Assembly: GCF_007341385.1 (NCBI RefSeq)
Contig: NZ_VJYD01000001.1
Location: 124,001-188,000, forward strand
Length of the DNA stretch: 64,000 bases
Direction: 5' to 3'
DNA from: Flavobacterium daemonense
GTDB taxonomy: Bacteria; Bacteroidota; Bacteroidia; Flavobacteriales; Flavobacteriaceae
A program made the position numbers and the translations under genes. The notes beneath the pieces were generated by a model. It had not been told where the DNA came from. It saw only the letters and a list, made by a program, of their open reading frames with translations, and searched no databases. Positions 47,197 to 59,669 of this stretch are shown here, piece by piece (position 1 is the first letter of the stretch; every line of letters starts with the position of its first letter).

Positions 47197-48069
47197 ATGA
47201 AAAAGATAATAGACACAGATAAGCCACTAAAGAATTTGGATGAATGGGAAGACGATTTGCTAATGCGTTACCCTGATCCAACTGAAAATATAAAAGAAAA
47301 AGAGGAGTTTAGAAACTACGTCGATTCAGAAAGAGTAGAAACCGTTAAAGAGTTTTACAGAATGAATCATACGTATCAAACATATGATTTTGTTTGCAGC
47401 AAAGAAGAAGAGTTTTTGCAGTTTAACAAAAAGAGTTTGTCAATTTGGGAAGCTGTTGAATTTTTAAATACACTTGTTGACGACAGCGATCCCGATATTG
47501 ATTTAGATCAGACACAGCACCTTTTGCAAACTTCAGAAGCTATTAGAGCAGACGGCCATGAAGACTGGTTTGTTTTAACTGGTTTTTTACATGATCTTGG
47601 AAAAGTTTTATGTTTGTTTGGAGAGCCTCAATGGGCTGTTGTTGGAGATACTTTTCCTGTTGGTTGTGCTTATTCAGATAAAATTGTTTATCCGGAATTT
47701 TTTAAAGACAATCCAGATTATACAGACAGCAGGTTTAATACCAAATTAGGAATTTATACTGAAAATTGCGGTTTAGATAAAGTAAAAATGAGTTGGGGAC
47801 ATGATGAATATTTGTACCAAATCATGAAAGATTATTTGCCCGAACCTGCTTTATACATGATAAGATACCATTCGTTTTACTCGCAACACAAAGAAAATGC
47901 TTACGCACATTTGATGAATGAAAAAGATGTAGAAATGTTTGAATGGGTTAAAAAATTTAATCCATATGATTTATACACAAAAGCGCCTGTTAAGCCAGAT
48001 GTTAAAGCTTTGCTTCCATACTACAAAGAATTAGTTGCTAAGTATTTGCCGGAAAAATTAAATTTTTAG
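47197..48069 (+). CDS. Myo-inositol oxygenase (MIOX)
   Basis: 290 aa, cytoplasmic, full length for the family. It catalyses the oxygen-dependent ring cleavage of myo-inositol to D-glucuronate with a di-iron centre. The iron ligands are all recognisable: His in DQTQHLLQ, the His-Asp pair in GFLHDLGKV, His in SWGHDEYLY, His in RYHSFYS and Asp in FNPYDLYTK. Substrate-site residues occur around DDSDPDID and GDTFPVGC. MIOX is best known from eukaryotes and is patchy in bacteria. Here it has its own candidate HTCS operator and promoter, so it appears to be part of the PUL regulon. It would feed inositol carbon into uronate catabolism encoded elsewhere. Confidence 0.95.
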   Translation: MKKIIDTDKPLKNLDEWEDDLLMRYPDPTENIKEKEEFRNYVDSERVETVKEFYRMNHTYQTYDFVCSKEEEFLQFNKKSLSIWEAVEFLNTLVDDSDPDIDLDQTQHLLQTSEAIRADGHEDWFVLTGFLHDLGKVLCLFGEPQWAVVGDTFPVGCAYSDKIVYPEFFKDNPDYTDSRFNTKLGIYTENCGLDKVKMSWGHDEYLYQIMKDYLPEPALYMIRYHSFYSQHKENAYAHLMNEKDVEMFEWVKKFNPYDLYTKAPVKPDVKALLPYYKELVAKYLPEKLNF

Positions 48070-48105
48070 AATAAAAATCACATTTTTTTAGATTAAGAGC
48101 TTCTT

Positions 48106-48132
48106 CCTGCAAGGTTTAAAAAACTTTGCAGG
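48106..48132 (+). terminator. Hairpin after inositol oxygenase
   Basis: CCTGCAAGGT (48106-48115) pairs with ACTTTGCAGG (48123-48132) with one wobble pair. A T-run follows ten bases later (48141-48145). It lies 37 bp after the stop and before the GH2 gene, so it may be a weak terminator or an intergenic palindrome. Confidence 0.5.
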
Positions 48133-48168
48133 TGCAACTCTTTTTGGTTTCATATAAAAGAACAATAA

Positions 48169-51306
<3,138 letters not shown>

Positions 51307-51310
51307 TTAG

Positions 51311-51375
51311 TAGTGTTCAGTTTTTAGTGTTCAGTTCTTATAAGACTGAATACTAAAAACTGAATACTGAACACT
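51311..51375. repeat. Inverted repeat of the AGTGTTCAGT type
   Basis: Left arm 51311-51335 (TAGTGTTCAG, TTTTTAGTG, TTCAGT) and right arm 51345-51375 are imperfect reverse complements around a 9-nt loop. It directly follows the GH2 stop codon. It would form a stable mRNA hairpin and could end or attenuate transcription, but is also a repeat type made of shorter repeated words. Confidence 0.65.
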
Positions 51376-51400
51376 AAAAAAACTGAATACAGAAAAACAA

Positions 51401-52546
51401 ATGAGTGACAATACCAATAATGGAAGGTTAACTTCTTTAGATGCATTGAGAGGGTTCGTGATGTTTTGGATCATGAGCGGTGAACATATCATTCATGCTT
51501 TGGCTAAGGCAGCACCAATTCCTGTTTTTGTATGGATGTCGTCGCAATTGCATCATACAGAGTGGGATGGCATTACATTTTATGATATGATATTTCCAGT
51601 GTTTCTTTTTGTTGCTGGGGTTTCGATGCCATTTTCTTTTGAGAAGAAAGTGAAAGCAGCTGGAATAAATGTTCCAATGGAATTGCCATCAAAGGAAAAA
51701 CAAAAAATATACGTTTCTATGTTAAAACGAACCTGTATTCTATTGGTTCTAGGATTTATAGTCAATGGATTATTGCGATTTGATGGATTCGATCAAACGC
51801 GTTTTGCAAGTGTATTGGGACGCATAGGACTGGCTTGGTTTTTTGCAGGCTTGATTTTTTTGAATTTTGATTTAGAAAAGCAAATATATTGGTTTATAGG
51901 TATTTTGGTTGGTTATTTTTTAGCAATGAAACTGATACCAGTTCCTGGTTTTGGAGCTGGTATCTTAACCAAAGAAGGTTCTCTAGAAGGTTACATTGAT
52001 CGACTGTTTTTACCGGGACGATTGCATAGTCAAGTATACGATCCTGAGGGATTATTTTCGACTATACCAGCGATTGGAACAGCTTTACTCGGAATGTTTC
52101 TTGGAACTTTTTTAAAAGGAAAGAATGATTTTTCAGCAACTCAAAAAATATTGATGATGATTGCTTCGGCAATTATTTTGATAGTTATAGGGCTTCTGTG
52201 GGATTATAGTTTTCCAATTAATAAACATTTGTGGACAAGTTCATTTGTTTGTTTTGTGGGCGGATTTAGTATTTTATTTTTTGCTTTTTTTTACACTATA
52301 ATTGATGTATTGCATTTTAATAAATGGGCATTTCCTTTAATCGTAATTGGCTCAAATTCGATTTTGATTTATATGGCCTCAGAAGGTTTAGTAGATTTCA
52401 AGTTTACAGCAAATTATTTGTTTGGAGGACTTATAAAATTCTCTTCAATAGATTGGCAACCTGTATTTACTACTATTTCAGTCACAGTTGTTCAGCTTGC
52501 TTTGCTTTATTTTTTATACAAAAAGAAATGGTTTCTAAAAGTCTAA
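51401..52546 (+). CDS. HGSNAT-like transmembrane acetyltransferase (DUF5009 type)
   Basis: 381 aa with about ten membrane helices, inner membrane. The N-terminal signature RLTSLDALRGFVMFWIM leads to LHHTEWDGITFYDMIFPVFLF (split: LHHTEWDG, ITFYDMIFPVF). This lines up with the segment of human heparan-alpha-glucosaminide N-acetyltransferase that carries the active His, so His52 (or His51) is the likely acetyl acceptor. In the family the enzyme moves acetyl from cytosolic acetyl-CoA across the membrane to terminal alpha-GlcN. The product, terminal GlcNAc, is the substrate of NAGLU-type enzymes such as the GH89 of this locus. Many bacterial members are annotated only as DUF5009, so the activity is inferred. 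Confidence 0.85.
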   Translation: MSDNTNNGRLTSLDALRGFVMFWIMSGEHIIHALAKAAPIPVFVWMSSQLHHTEWDGITFYDMIFPVFLFVAGVSMPFSFEKKVKAAGINVPMELPSKEKQKIYVSMLKRTCILLVLGFIVNGLLRFDGFDQTRFASVLGRIGLAWFFAGLIFLNFDLEKQIYWFIGILVGYFLAMKLIPVPGFGAGILTKEGSLEGYIDRLFLPGRLHSQVYDPEGLFSTIPAIGTALLGMFLGTFLKGKNDFSATQKILMMIASAIILIVIGLLWDYSFPINKHLWTSSFVCFVGGFSILFFAFFYTIIDVLHFNKWAFPLIVIGSNSILIYMASEGLVDFKFTANYLFGGLIKFSSIDWQPVFTTISVTVVQLALLYFLYKKKWFLKV

Positions 52547-52649
52547 AATGAACTGAATAAATTTTTAAAGATTAAAAAATTATGATGAATACAGTCTTTT
52601 AAAAAAAAGACAAAACTTTACTATACTAACCACAATCAACCACCAAAAG

Positions 52650-54287
52650 ATGAATACATTAACAACTGCAGATTACATCGTTTTCCTCATATACTTTGTA
52701 ATCGTTACTTCCTACGGCATCTATATTTACAGAAGCAAAAAAAATGCAGCAACAAGCTCAAATGATTATTTTTTAGCCGAAGGATCACTTACATGGTGGG
52801 CAATTGGAGCATCGTTAATTGCTTCTAATATTTCTGCAGAACATTTTATAGGCATGAGCGGATCAGGCTTTGCACTTGGTCTAGCAATTTCTTCTTATGA
52901 ATGGATGTCGGCTGCTACATTAATTATCGTGGCTGTTTTTATTCTGCCCGTGTATCTTAAAAACAAGATATTTACTATGCCACAATTTTTGGCAAAAAGG
53001 TACAATGACACCGTAAGTACCATTATGGCGGTAATTTGGTTATTGATATATGTATTTGTAAATCTTACATCGATTATTTATTTAGGAGCTTTGGCCATTT
53101 CATCAATTGCACCGTTGAGTTTTGAATTTTGTATTATAGCGTTGAGCCTGTTCTCTGTCATAGTTACTTTAGGCGGAATGAAAGTTATTGGTTATACCGA
53201 TATGTTTCAAGTTATAGTCTTGATATTAGGCGGTTTGGTGACAACTTATTTGGCTTTGACTTTGCTTTCAGAACAATTTGGTTTTGGCAAGGACATTCTA
53301 AAAGGATTGGCAATCATAAAAGACAAAGCGCCAGACCATTTGCAAATGATATTCAATAAATCGAATCCGCATTATGCTGAATTGCCTGGGACTTCGGTAA
53401 TTATAGGAGGAATGCTAATCAATAATTTGGCATATTGGGGATGTAATCAGTACATTGTGCAAAGAGCATTGGGAGCCGACTTAAAAACGGCTCGTAAAGG
53501 AATTTTGTTTGCAGCCTTTTTAAAACTATTAGTTCCAGTTATTGCTGTTTTACCGGGAATTGCAATGTATGTAATGCATCAAAACGGAATGTTTCAGCAT
53601 GAAATGCTTGATGCAACCGGAGTTTTAAAACCAGATCGTGCGTATCCAACATTAATGAATTTATTGCCTTCTGGATTAAAAGGAATTGCTTTAGCCGCTT
53701 TAACAGCAGCAATTGTGGCTTCTTTGGCTGGAAAAGCAAATAGTATTTCGACTATTTTTTCATTAGATATCTACAGAAAATATTTCAACAAAACTGCTTC
53801 TGAAAAAAAACTAGTACGTATTGGAAGAATCTGCGTAGTTGTCTGCATGTGTATTGCTGCTTTCGTAGCACCTGCTTTAAAATCATTAGATCAAGCTTAT
53901 CAATTTATTCAAGAATATGTAGGTTTCTTTTCACCTGGTGTTCTTGCCGTATTTTTATTGGGAATGTTTTGGAAAAAGACTACTGCGACAGCAGGACTTG
54001 CCGGCGCATTGCTGACTGTGCCAATCGCTGCAGTTTTGAAATTTTTGCCAACTTTGACAAATGGGTCTTTTCCAGATTATCCATTTTTAGACAGAATGAG
54101 CATTACATTTATTGCTATTGTACTGATTATGGGAGCCATCAGTATTTTAAAACCAGAACCAATTTTAGAGCATGAAGCGCATAAAATTGAAGTTGATAAA
54201 TCGATGTTTGGAGTATCTTCAGAGTTTGTTGTTGGATCATTTATCATTTGTGGAATCTTAATCGCATTGTACACTATTTTCTGGTAA
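52650..54287 (+). CDS. Sodium/solute symporter (SSS family, SGLT-like)
   Basis: 545 aa with about 13-14 membrane helices and the SSS pattern: YFLAEGSLTWWAIGASLIASNIS near the N-terminus (shortened: YFLAEGSLTWW) and AALTAAIVASLAGKANSIST in the conserved sodium-site region (about 355-375). It belongs to the sugar/inositol branch (SGLT, SMIT) by length and motif. It would import the monosaccharide released in the periplasm, coupled to sodium. Galactose, glucose and myo-inositol are all carried by close family members. The last would fit with the inositol oxygenase. It lies between the acetyltransferase and the GH28 genes on the same strand. Confidence 0.92.
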   Translation: MNTLTTADYIVFLIYFVIVTSYGIYIYRSKKNAATSSNDYFLAEGSLTWWAIGASLIASNISAEHFIGMSGSGFALGLAISSYEWMSAATLIIVAVFILPVYLKNKIFTMPQFLAKRYNDTVSTIMAVIWLLIYVFVNLTSIIYLGALAISSIAPLSFEFCIIALSLFSVIVTLGGMKVIGYTDMFQVIVLILGGLVTTYLALTLLSEQFGFGKDILKGLAIIKDKAPDHLQMIFNKSNPHYAELPGTSVIIGGMLINNLAYWGCNQYIVQRALGADLKTARKGILFAAFLKLLVPVIAVLPGIAMYVMHQNGMFQHEMLDATGVLKPDRAYPTLMNLLPSGLKGIALAALTAAIVASLAGKANSISTIFSLDIYRKYFNKTASEKKLVRIGRICVVVCMCIAAFVAPALKSLDQAYQFIQEYVGFFSPGVLAVFLLGMFWKKTTATAGLAGALLTVPIAAVLKFLPTLTNGSFPDYPFLDRMSITFIAIVLIMGAISILKPEPILEHEAHKIEVDKSMFGVSSEFVVGSFIICGILIALYTIFW

Positions 54288-54334
54288 ACCTTTTTTGTAA
54301 AATTTCGATTTTATAAAAATTAAAAAATATTAAA

Positions 54335-55885
54335 ATGATTAATAAAAGATTTTTAAAGAAAAGTTCTGCCATTTTGCTTTTTCTATTATGCTATAACATT
54401 GGAGTTTACGCAAAAGGAAAAGATTATTTGGTTACAGCTTATGGTGCTGTAGCCGATGGAAAAACATTAAATACAACAGCAATTCAAAAAGCAATTGATG
54501 TGGCGTTTAAAAATAAAGGTGGTAGAGTTATTTTTTCAAAAGGAAAATTTCTATCTGGAAGTATTGTATTAAAAGATAATGTTGAATTATTTTTTGAAGA
54601 TGGTGCAGTACTTTTAGGAAGTATAGACCCAAACGATTACCCTAAATATGAAGGAATAAGAGCATTGGTTTTGGCTTATAATTCTAAAAATATTGCGATA
54701 ACTGGAAAAGGAATTATTGATGGTCAAGGAAGAGAATTGGCATTAGCGGTCGACAGTTTACATCATTTTGGAATAAAAATCGATCCTAATTACAATTATA
54801 GAAGAATGCGTCCCTCAGATGGGAGAGGAAAATTAGTTTCTTTCGTAAAATGCGATTCAATAAAGATGACTGACATTACATTGAAAAATAGCTCAGGTTG
54901 GGTACAATGCTTTGAACAATCTAAAAATATTGTTGTTGATCGTATAAAAGTCGACAGCAGAGCGTATTGGAATAATGACGGAATCGATATAAACGGTTGC
55001 GAAAATGTAAGCGTAACGAATTGTGATGTAAACGCAGCAGACGACGGTATTTGTTTAAAATCAGATTCTCCGGGATTACAAAATAATAACATTTATATCG
55101 CAAATTGTACCGTGCGTTCAAGTGCAAGTGCAATTAAGTTTGGAACAGGTTCATATGGAAGCTTTAAAAATGTTACTATTGATAATATTCAGGTTTACGA
55201 CACTTTCAGATCGGCAATCGCTATTGAATCTGTAGATGGTGCTGAAATTGAGAATGTTAAAGTATCAAACATAACTGCCGTAAATACAGGAAATGCAATT
55301 TTAATTCGCTTAGGACATCGAAATGGAGACAAACCGGGTTATATCAAAAATGTATCGATTAAAAATGTGAAAGCTCAAATTCCGTTTGGTCGTCCAGATA
55401 TTGATTATGATTTGCGCGGACCAGAAGTTGATTATTTTCACAACCCTTTTCCGGCTGTGATTGCTGGAATTCCGGGATATTCTATTGAAAATGTAGTTTT
55501 AGAAAATATTGAAATTACGTATCCGGGACGAGCTTCAAAAGGAATGGCTTATTTGCCTTTGACCCGATTAAAAGATGTTCTTGAAAATGAGAAAGGATAT
55601 CCTGAGTTTACCATGTTTGGAGAATTGCCTTCGTTTGGATTTTACGTTCGTCATATCAACGGAATTGAAATGAAAAATATCAAAGTAGTTCACGAAAAAG
55701 AAGATTTTCGTCCTGCATTTGTATTTGATGATGTAAAAGGACTTTCAATGGAAAAGATTGATGTTCCTTCTGATAAAATAAATCAAATTATTTTTAAAGA
55801 TGTTCCGTCGAGCAAGCTGGATGCAAAGGCATTAAAGCGAAAAATTGAACCTGCGCAAAATACATTTGTATTGCCGGCTCATTAA
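54335..55885 (+). CDS. GH28-family parallel beta-helix protein, divergent (first)
   Basis: 516 aa with a Sec signal peptide ending VYAK (residue 26). The polygalacturonase-like beta-helix starts with VTAYGAVADGKTLNTTAIQKAID. The three catalytic acids of GH28 are kept: Asp215 in WNNDGIDING and Asp236-Asp237 in ADDGICLK. The GHG loop, which normally carries the catalytic-site His, reads SSASAIKFGT, so the His is missing. The RIK substrate motif is replaced by SAIAIES. It therefore probably keeps an inverting glycosidase centre but with a different substrate from homogalacturonan. It is followed 67 bp later by a second GH28 protein. Confidence 0.9.
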   Translation: MINKRFLKKSSAILLFLLCYNIGVYAKGKDYLVTAYGAVADGKTLNTTAIQKAIDVAFKNKGGRVIFSKGKFLSGSIVLKDNVELFFEDGAVLLGSIDPNDYPKYEGIRALVLAYNSKNIAITGKGIIDGQGRELALAVDSLHHFGIKIDPNYNYRRMRPSDGRGKLVSFVKCDSIKMTDITLKNSSGWVQCFEQSKNIVVDRIKVDSRAYWNNDGIDINGCENVSVTNCDVNAADDGICLKSDSPGLQNNNIYIANCTVRSSASAIKFGTGSYGSFKNVTIDNIQVYDTFRSAIAIESVDGAEIENVKVSNITAVNTGNAILIRLGHRNGDKPGYIKNVSIKNVKAQIPFGRPDIDYDLRGPEVDYFHNPFPAVIAGIPGYSIENVVLENIEITYPGRASKGMAYLPLTRLKDVLENEKGYPEFTMFGELPSFGFYVRHINGIEMKNIKVVHEKEDFRPAFVFDDVKGLSMEKIDVPSDKINQIIFKDVPSSKLDAKALKRKIEPAQNTFVLPAH

Positions 55886-55952
55886 TCTAGATTGCAAGTT
55901 GACAGACTTTCGTGAAATATCGAAATTTTAAAAAGTTTTTAATTGGAAAAAA

Positions 55953-57389
55953 ATGATAAAGAAATTTATAACCGCTATAGTTGTTTGTATTTCATTTACT
56001 ATGAATGCGCAAAAAGTATATGATGTCAAAAAATTTGGAGCCAAAGGAGATGGCAAAACTAATGATGCAGCGGCGATTCAAAAAGCAATAGATGCTTGCA
56101 GCGCAACAGGAGGTCAAGTATTAATTCCTGCTCCGTTTACGTTTTTAGCAGGGCCTTTTAATGTAAAATCAAATGTGGATTTGCATATTGAAGGAGGCGC
56201 AAAGATTTTAGCAAGTCCAGACGAAAAATTATATACAGAAAGTGCTTTTCGCGAAAATAAAGGTGAAGGCACAGTTTGGATTGGAGGAAAGAATGTTGAG
56301 AATTTCACCATTAGCGGAAGCGGAAAAATTGACGGAAACGGAATTTCTTTCATGGGAGAAGAATTGCCAGATTCATATGTTTTGAAACCGTTTAATATTC
56401 TTGATCCAAGACCACACGTTTTGACTTTAATTGGAGGAAAAAATATCCGAATTAAAGACGTTCATATAGGAAATTCAGCCTATTGGACTGTTCATCTCGT
56501 AGGTTGCAATGATGTTGTTATTAGTGGGATTACTTTGCTGAACAGCTTAAAAGTTAGAAATAGTGACGGTATTGACATTGATCACTCAAAAAATGTTCGC
56601 ATCAGTGATTGTTATATCGAAAGCGGTGATGATTGCATCTGCCTTAAAAACAGGAGAGAATTTGAGGAATTTGGTGCCTGCGAAAACATTACAGTAACAA
56701 ATTGCACAATGACCAGCAGCAGTTGTGCGATCAAAATTGGATCTGAAAATATGGATGCAATCCGACAAGTAGTTTTCAATAATTGCATTATCAAAAACAG
56801 CAACCGTGGAGTCGGAATTCAAAATAGAGATGAAGGAACGGTGAGTGATGTGATTTTTTCTAATATTATTGTTGAAGGTCGTTTTACTACAGACACTTGG
56901 TGGGGAAAAGCAGAACCCATTTATGTAACAGCGTATAGTCGAGCAAGTGGCAATCATAAAGATGCAAACTGGCGTTTTCCTAAAGGAGCAACCGAAGGAA
57001 AAGTGGGCGCCATTAGTAATATTTATTTTACCAATATTCAATGTACTGGCGAGAATGGAGTTTATGTGAGCGGTGAAACTAGAGATAAAATAAAAAATAT
57101 AGTTTTTGAAGGGGTGAATGTTTCGATTGATAAAACATCTAATTTTCCTGGAGGAATTTATGATCGCCGTCCGTCAAAAGTCGATGGTTTTGTTAAAGGA
57201 AGTACTTCAGGATTTTATTTTGATACAGCAGAAAATATTAAAGTTCAAAATTGCTTTGTGATTTGGGGAAACAATAAGCCGGATTATTTTAAATATGCAG
57301 TTGAAAGTAAAAATGTAACGGTTTTAAAAGTCAATAATTTAGACGGAGAAGCAGCTTTTCCAGATAAATATGAAGCGGTGAAAAAATAA
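55953..57389 (+). CDS. GH28-family parallel beta-helix protein, divergent (second)
   Basis: 478 aa with a Sec signal peptide ending MNAQ (residue 19). The beta-helix begins YDVKKFGAKGDGKTNDAAAI. The acids are kept in NSDGIDID and SGDDCICLK. The GHG position reads SSSCAIKIGS (His replaced by Cys) and the RIK position reads GVGIQN. The same changes as in the upstream paralogue suggest a shared non-polygalacturonase specificity, though the two sequences differ widely elsewhere. A GH28-type exo-enzyme on a uronic acid or rhamnose linkage is likely. The GH51 gene follows. Confidence 0.92.
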   Translation: MIKKFITAIVVCISFTMNAQKVYDVKKFGAKGDGKTNDAAAIQKAIDACSATGGQVLIPAPFTFLAGPFNVKSNVDLHIEGGAKILASPDEKLYTESAFRENKGEGTVWIGGKNVENFTISGSGKIDGNGISFMGEELPDSYVLKPFNILDPRPHVLTLIGGKNIRIKDVHIGNSAYWTVHLVGCNDVVISGITLLNSLKVRNSDGIDIDHSKNVRISDCYIESGDDCICLKNRREFEEFGACENITVTNCTMTSSSCAIKIGSENMDAIRQVVFNNCIIKNSNRGVGIQNRDEGTVSDVIFSNIIVEGRFTTDTWWGKAEPIYVTAYSRASGNHKDANWRFPKGATEGKVGAISNIYFTNIQCTGENGVYVSGETRDKIKNIVFEGVNVSIDKTSNFPGGIYDRRPSKVDGFVKGSTSGFYFDTAENIKVQNCFVIWGNNKPDYFKYAVESKNVTVLKVNNLDGEAAFPDKYEAVKK

Positions 57390-57546
57390 TATGATTAACC
57401 ACAAGTTTTCGGATAGCCAGATAAATAAGAAGCAGTGAAAAAAAACAATAAACAGGGTAGGAAAGGATAGTTGGAATACAGGAAGTTTTTAAATTAGCAA
57501 ATGAAGCATATTTCGACGCAACACATTTCAACGTAAAAAATAAATA

Positions 57547-59535
57547 ATGAAGAACAACATAATTATAAAAATTATTATTGGCGGTTTGCTATTCAATAGC
57601 TTTTGTGGACATGCCCAAAAGACAGTTTTAGAAGTCGATGCCGCTAAAACCATTACCAAAATTAAGCCTACGATGTTCGGTCTGTTTTTTGAAGATATCA
57701 ATTTTGCTGCTGATGGAGGTTTGTACGCCGAAATGATTAAAAACAGATCTTTTGAGTTTGACAAACCTTTGATGGGATGGGAGCAGCCGAATACAAAAAG
57801 ATCTTCTTTAAATATGAATTCGGGGGTTGCTACGCCTATTAAAGTGTTGGAAAATAAAAACAATTCTAATTTTTGCCGAATCCTTGTAAACGATCCAAAA
57901 GGATATGAAATCATTAATGAAGGTTTTCGCGGAATGGGCGTCAAAAAAGATGCAAAATATAATCTTTCATTAAAAGCAGCCAACCATGAAGGTGGTATCA
58001 AAAAAATAATTATTCAGTTCATTGATAAAGACAAAAAGGTTATTGGCGAAACGAATATTATACCAACATCTAATGAATGGAAAAATTATTCGGCACAATT
58101 TACAGCAACTCAAACAGAAGTAAAAGCTAAACTAAGAATAACTTTTGAAGGAAGGGGAACTATTGATTTAGATATGATTTCAGTATTTCCAGAAGATACT
58201 TGGAAAAATAGAAAAAATGGTCTGAGAAAAGATATTGTACAACTTTTATACGATATGAAACCAGGATTTTTGCGCTTTCCGGGCGGTTGTATTGTTGAAG
58301 GAAGAACCTTAGCAGATCGTTATCAATGGAAAAAATCAGTAGGGGAAGTTGAGAATAGAAGAACAATGATTAACCGCTGGAATATGGAATTCAGCCATAA
58401 ACAAACACCAGATTATTTTCAAAGCTTCGGACTTGGTTTTTATGAATATTTTCAGCTTTCAGAAGACATTGGCGCGACACCTTTGCCTATTTTAAGTTGC
58501 GGAATGGCGTGTCAGTATAATTCAGGAGAGTTAGCTTCAATGGAAGAATTAGATCCTTATGTGCAAGATGCGTTAGATTTAATTGAATTTGCAAATGGTT
58601 CTGTGAATACAGTTTGGGGAAAATTACGCTCAGATATGGGACATCCTAAACCATTTAACTTAAAGTTTATTGGTGTTGGAAATGAGCAATGGGGACCTGC
58701 TTATATTGAAAGGTTTGTAGTTTTTGAAAAAGCCATTAAAGTTAAATATCCAAATATTACGATTGTTTCAGGCAGCGGACCATCGCCAAATGGAGAGTTT
58801 TTTGAATTCGGAATGCAGGAACTAAAAAAATTAAATGCAGAATTGATTGATGAGCATTATTATGAAAGTCCAAAATGGTTTAGAGAAAATGCAACCCGTT
58901 ACGATAAATACGATCGAAAAGGGCCTAAAATATTTGCCGGAGAATATGCAGCACAAAGTGTTTCAGGGGCTAATCCTAATAACAGAAACAATTGGGAATG
59001 TGCATTTTCTGAAGCTGCTTTTATGACGGGATTGGAAAGAAATGCCGAAGTAGTGAATATGACTTCATACGCTCCATTAATGGCTCACGAAGAAGCTTGG
59101 CAATGGACGCCGGATATGATTTGGTTTAATAATTTAACCGCATTTGGTTCTGCTAATTATTATGTACAGCAATTATTTTCAACAAATAAAGGAACCGATT
59201 TATTAGCTATTACAAAAGATGGAAAAGCAGTAACCGGTGAAAACAATTTATATGCATCTGCAGTAAAAGATGTCGATAAGAAAGAAGTAATTATAAAACT
59301 GGTAAATACATCAGCAGAAAAGCAAGAAGTTGAAGTTCTTTTGAAAGGCGAAAAATTAGCTTCAAAAGGTTCAATAATAACACTTTCAAGTCCGAATTCG
59401 CAAGATGAAAATACCTTTAGTGAACCTAAAAAAATAAGTCCAAAAGAAACAGAATATAAATTGAAAGGCGATAAAGCAATAGTAAATCTTCAGGCTTTTT
59501 CTGTAACAGTTTTGAAATTGAAGTTGGTTAATTAA
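57547..59535 (+). CDS. GH51 alpha-L-arabinofuranosidase
   Basis: 662 aa with a Sec signal peptide ending GHAQ (residue 24). The order is an N-terminal segment with FGLFFEDINFAADGGLYAEMI, a carbohydrate-binding-like sandwich (about 95-215), a TIM barrel (about 220-500) and a C-terminal beta domain. The acid/base is Glu380 in GVGNEQWG and the probable nucleophile Glu466 in FAGEYAAQS. DEHYYESP is another family landmark. The enzyme removes terminal alpha-L-arabinofuranose from pectic side chains, arabinoxylan or arabinogalactan-type glycans. It is the last gene of the PUL on the plus strand, and the serine hydrolase gene begins about 130 bp later. Confidence 0.94.
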   Translation: MKNNIIIKIIIGGLLFNSFCGHAQKTVLEVDAAKTITKIKPTMFGLFFEDINFAADGGLYAEMIKNRSFEFDKPLMGWEQPNTKRSSLNMNSGVATPIKVLENKNNSNFCRILVNDPKGYEIINEGFRGMGVKKDAKYNLSLKAANHEGGIKKIIIQFIDKDKKVIGETNIIPTSNEWKNYSAQFTATQTEVKAKLRITFEGRGTIDLDMISVFPEDTWKNRKNGLRKDIVQLLYDMKPGFLRFPGGCIVEGRTLADRYQWKKSVGEVENRRTMINRWNMEFSHKQTPDYFQSFGLGFYEYFQLSEDIGATPLPILSCGMACQYNSGELASMEELDPYVQDALDLIEFANGSVNTVWGKLRSDMGHPKPFNLKFIGVGNEQWGPAYIERFVVFEKAIKVKYPNITIVSGSGPSPNGEFFEFGMQELKKLNAELIDEHYYESPKWFRENATRYDKYDRKGPKIFAGEYAAQSVSGANPNNRNNWECAFSEAAFMTGLERNAEVVNMTSYAPLMAHEEAWQWTPDMIWFNNLTAFGSANYYVQQLFSTNKGTDLLAITKDGKAVTGENNLYASAVKDVDKKEVIIKLVNTSAEKQEVEVLLKGEKLASKGSIITLSSPNSQDENTFSEPKKISPKETEYKLKGDKAIVNLQAFSVTVLKLKLVN

Positions 59536-59669
59536 AAGTAATAATAGTTTCAAGTTTTGTAGTGATTTTGTTTTTCTGTATTTTTCTATTAAGTTTATAA
59601 TCAGATTGTTTTGAATGAATGTTCAAATAAAATGATTAAAAAAGAATGGGAAAATTTAATAGCTAGAAA

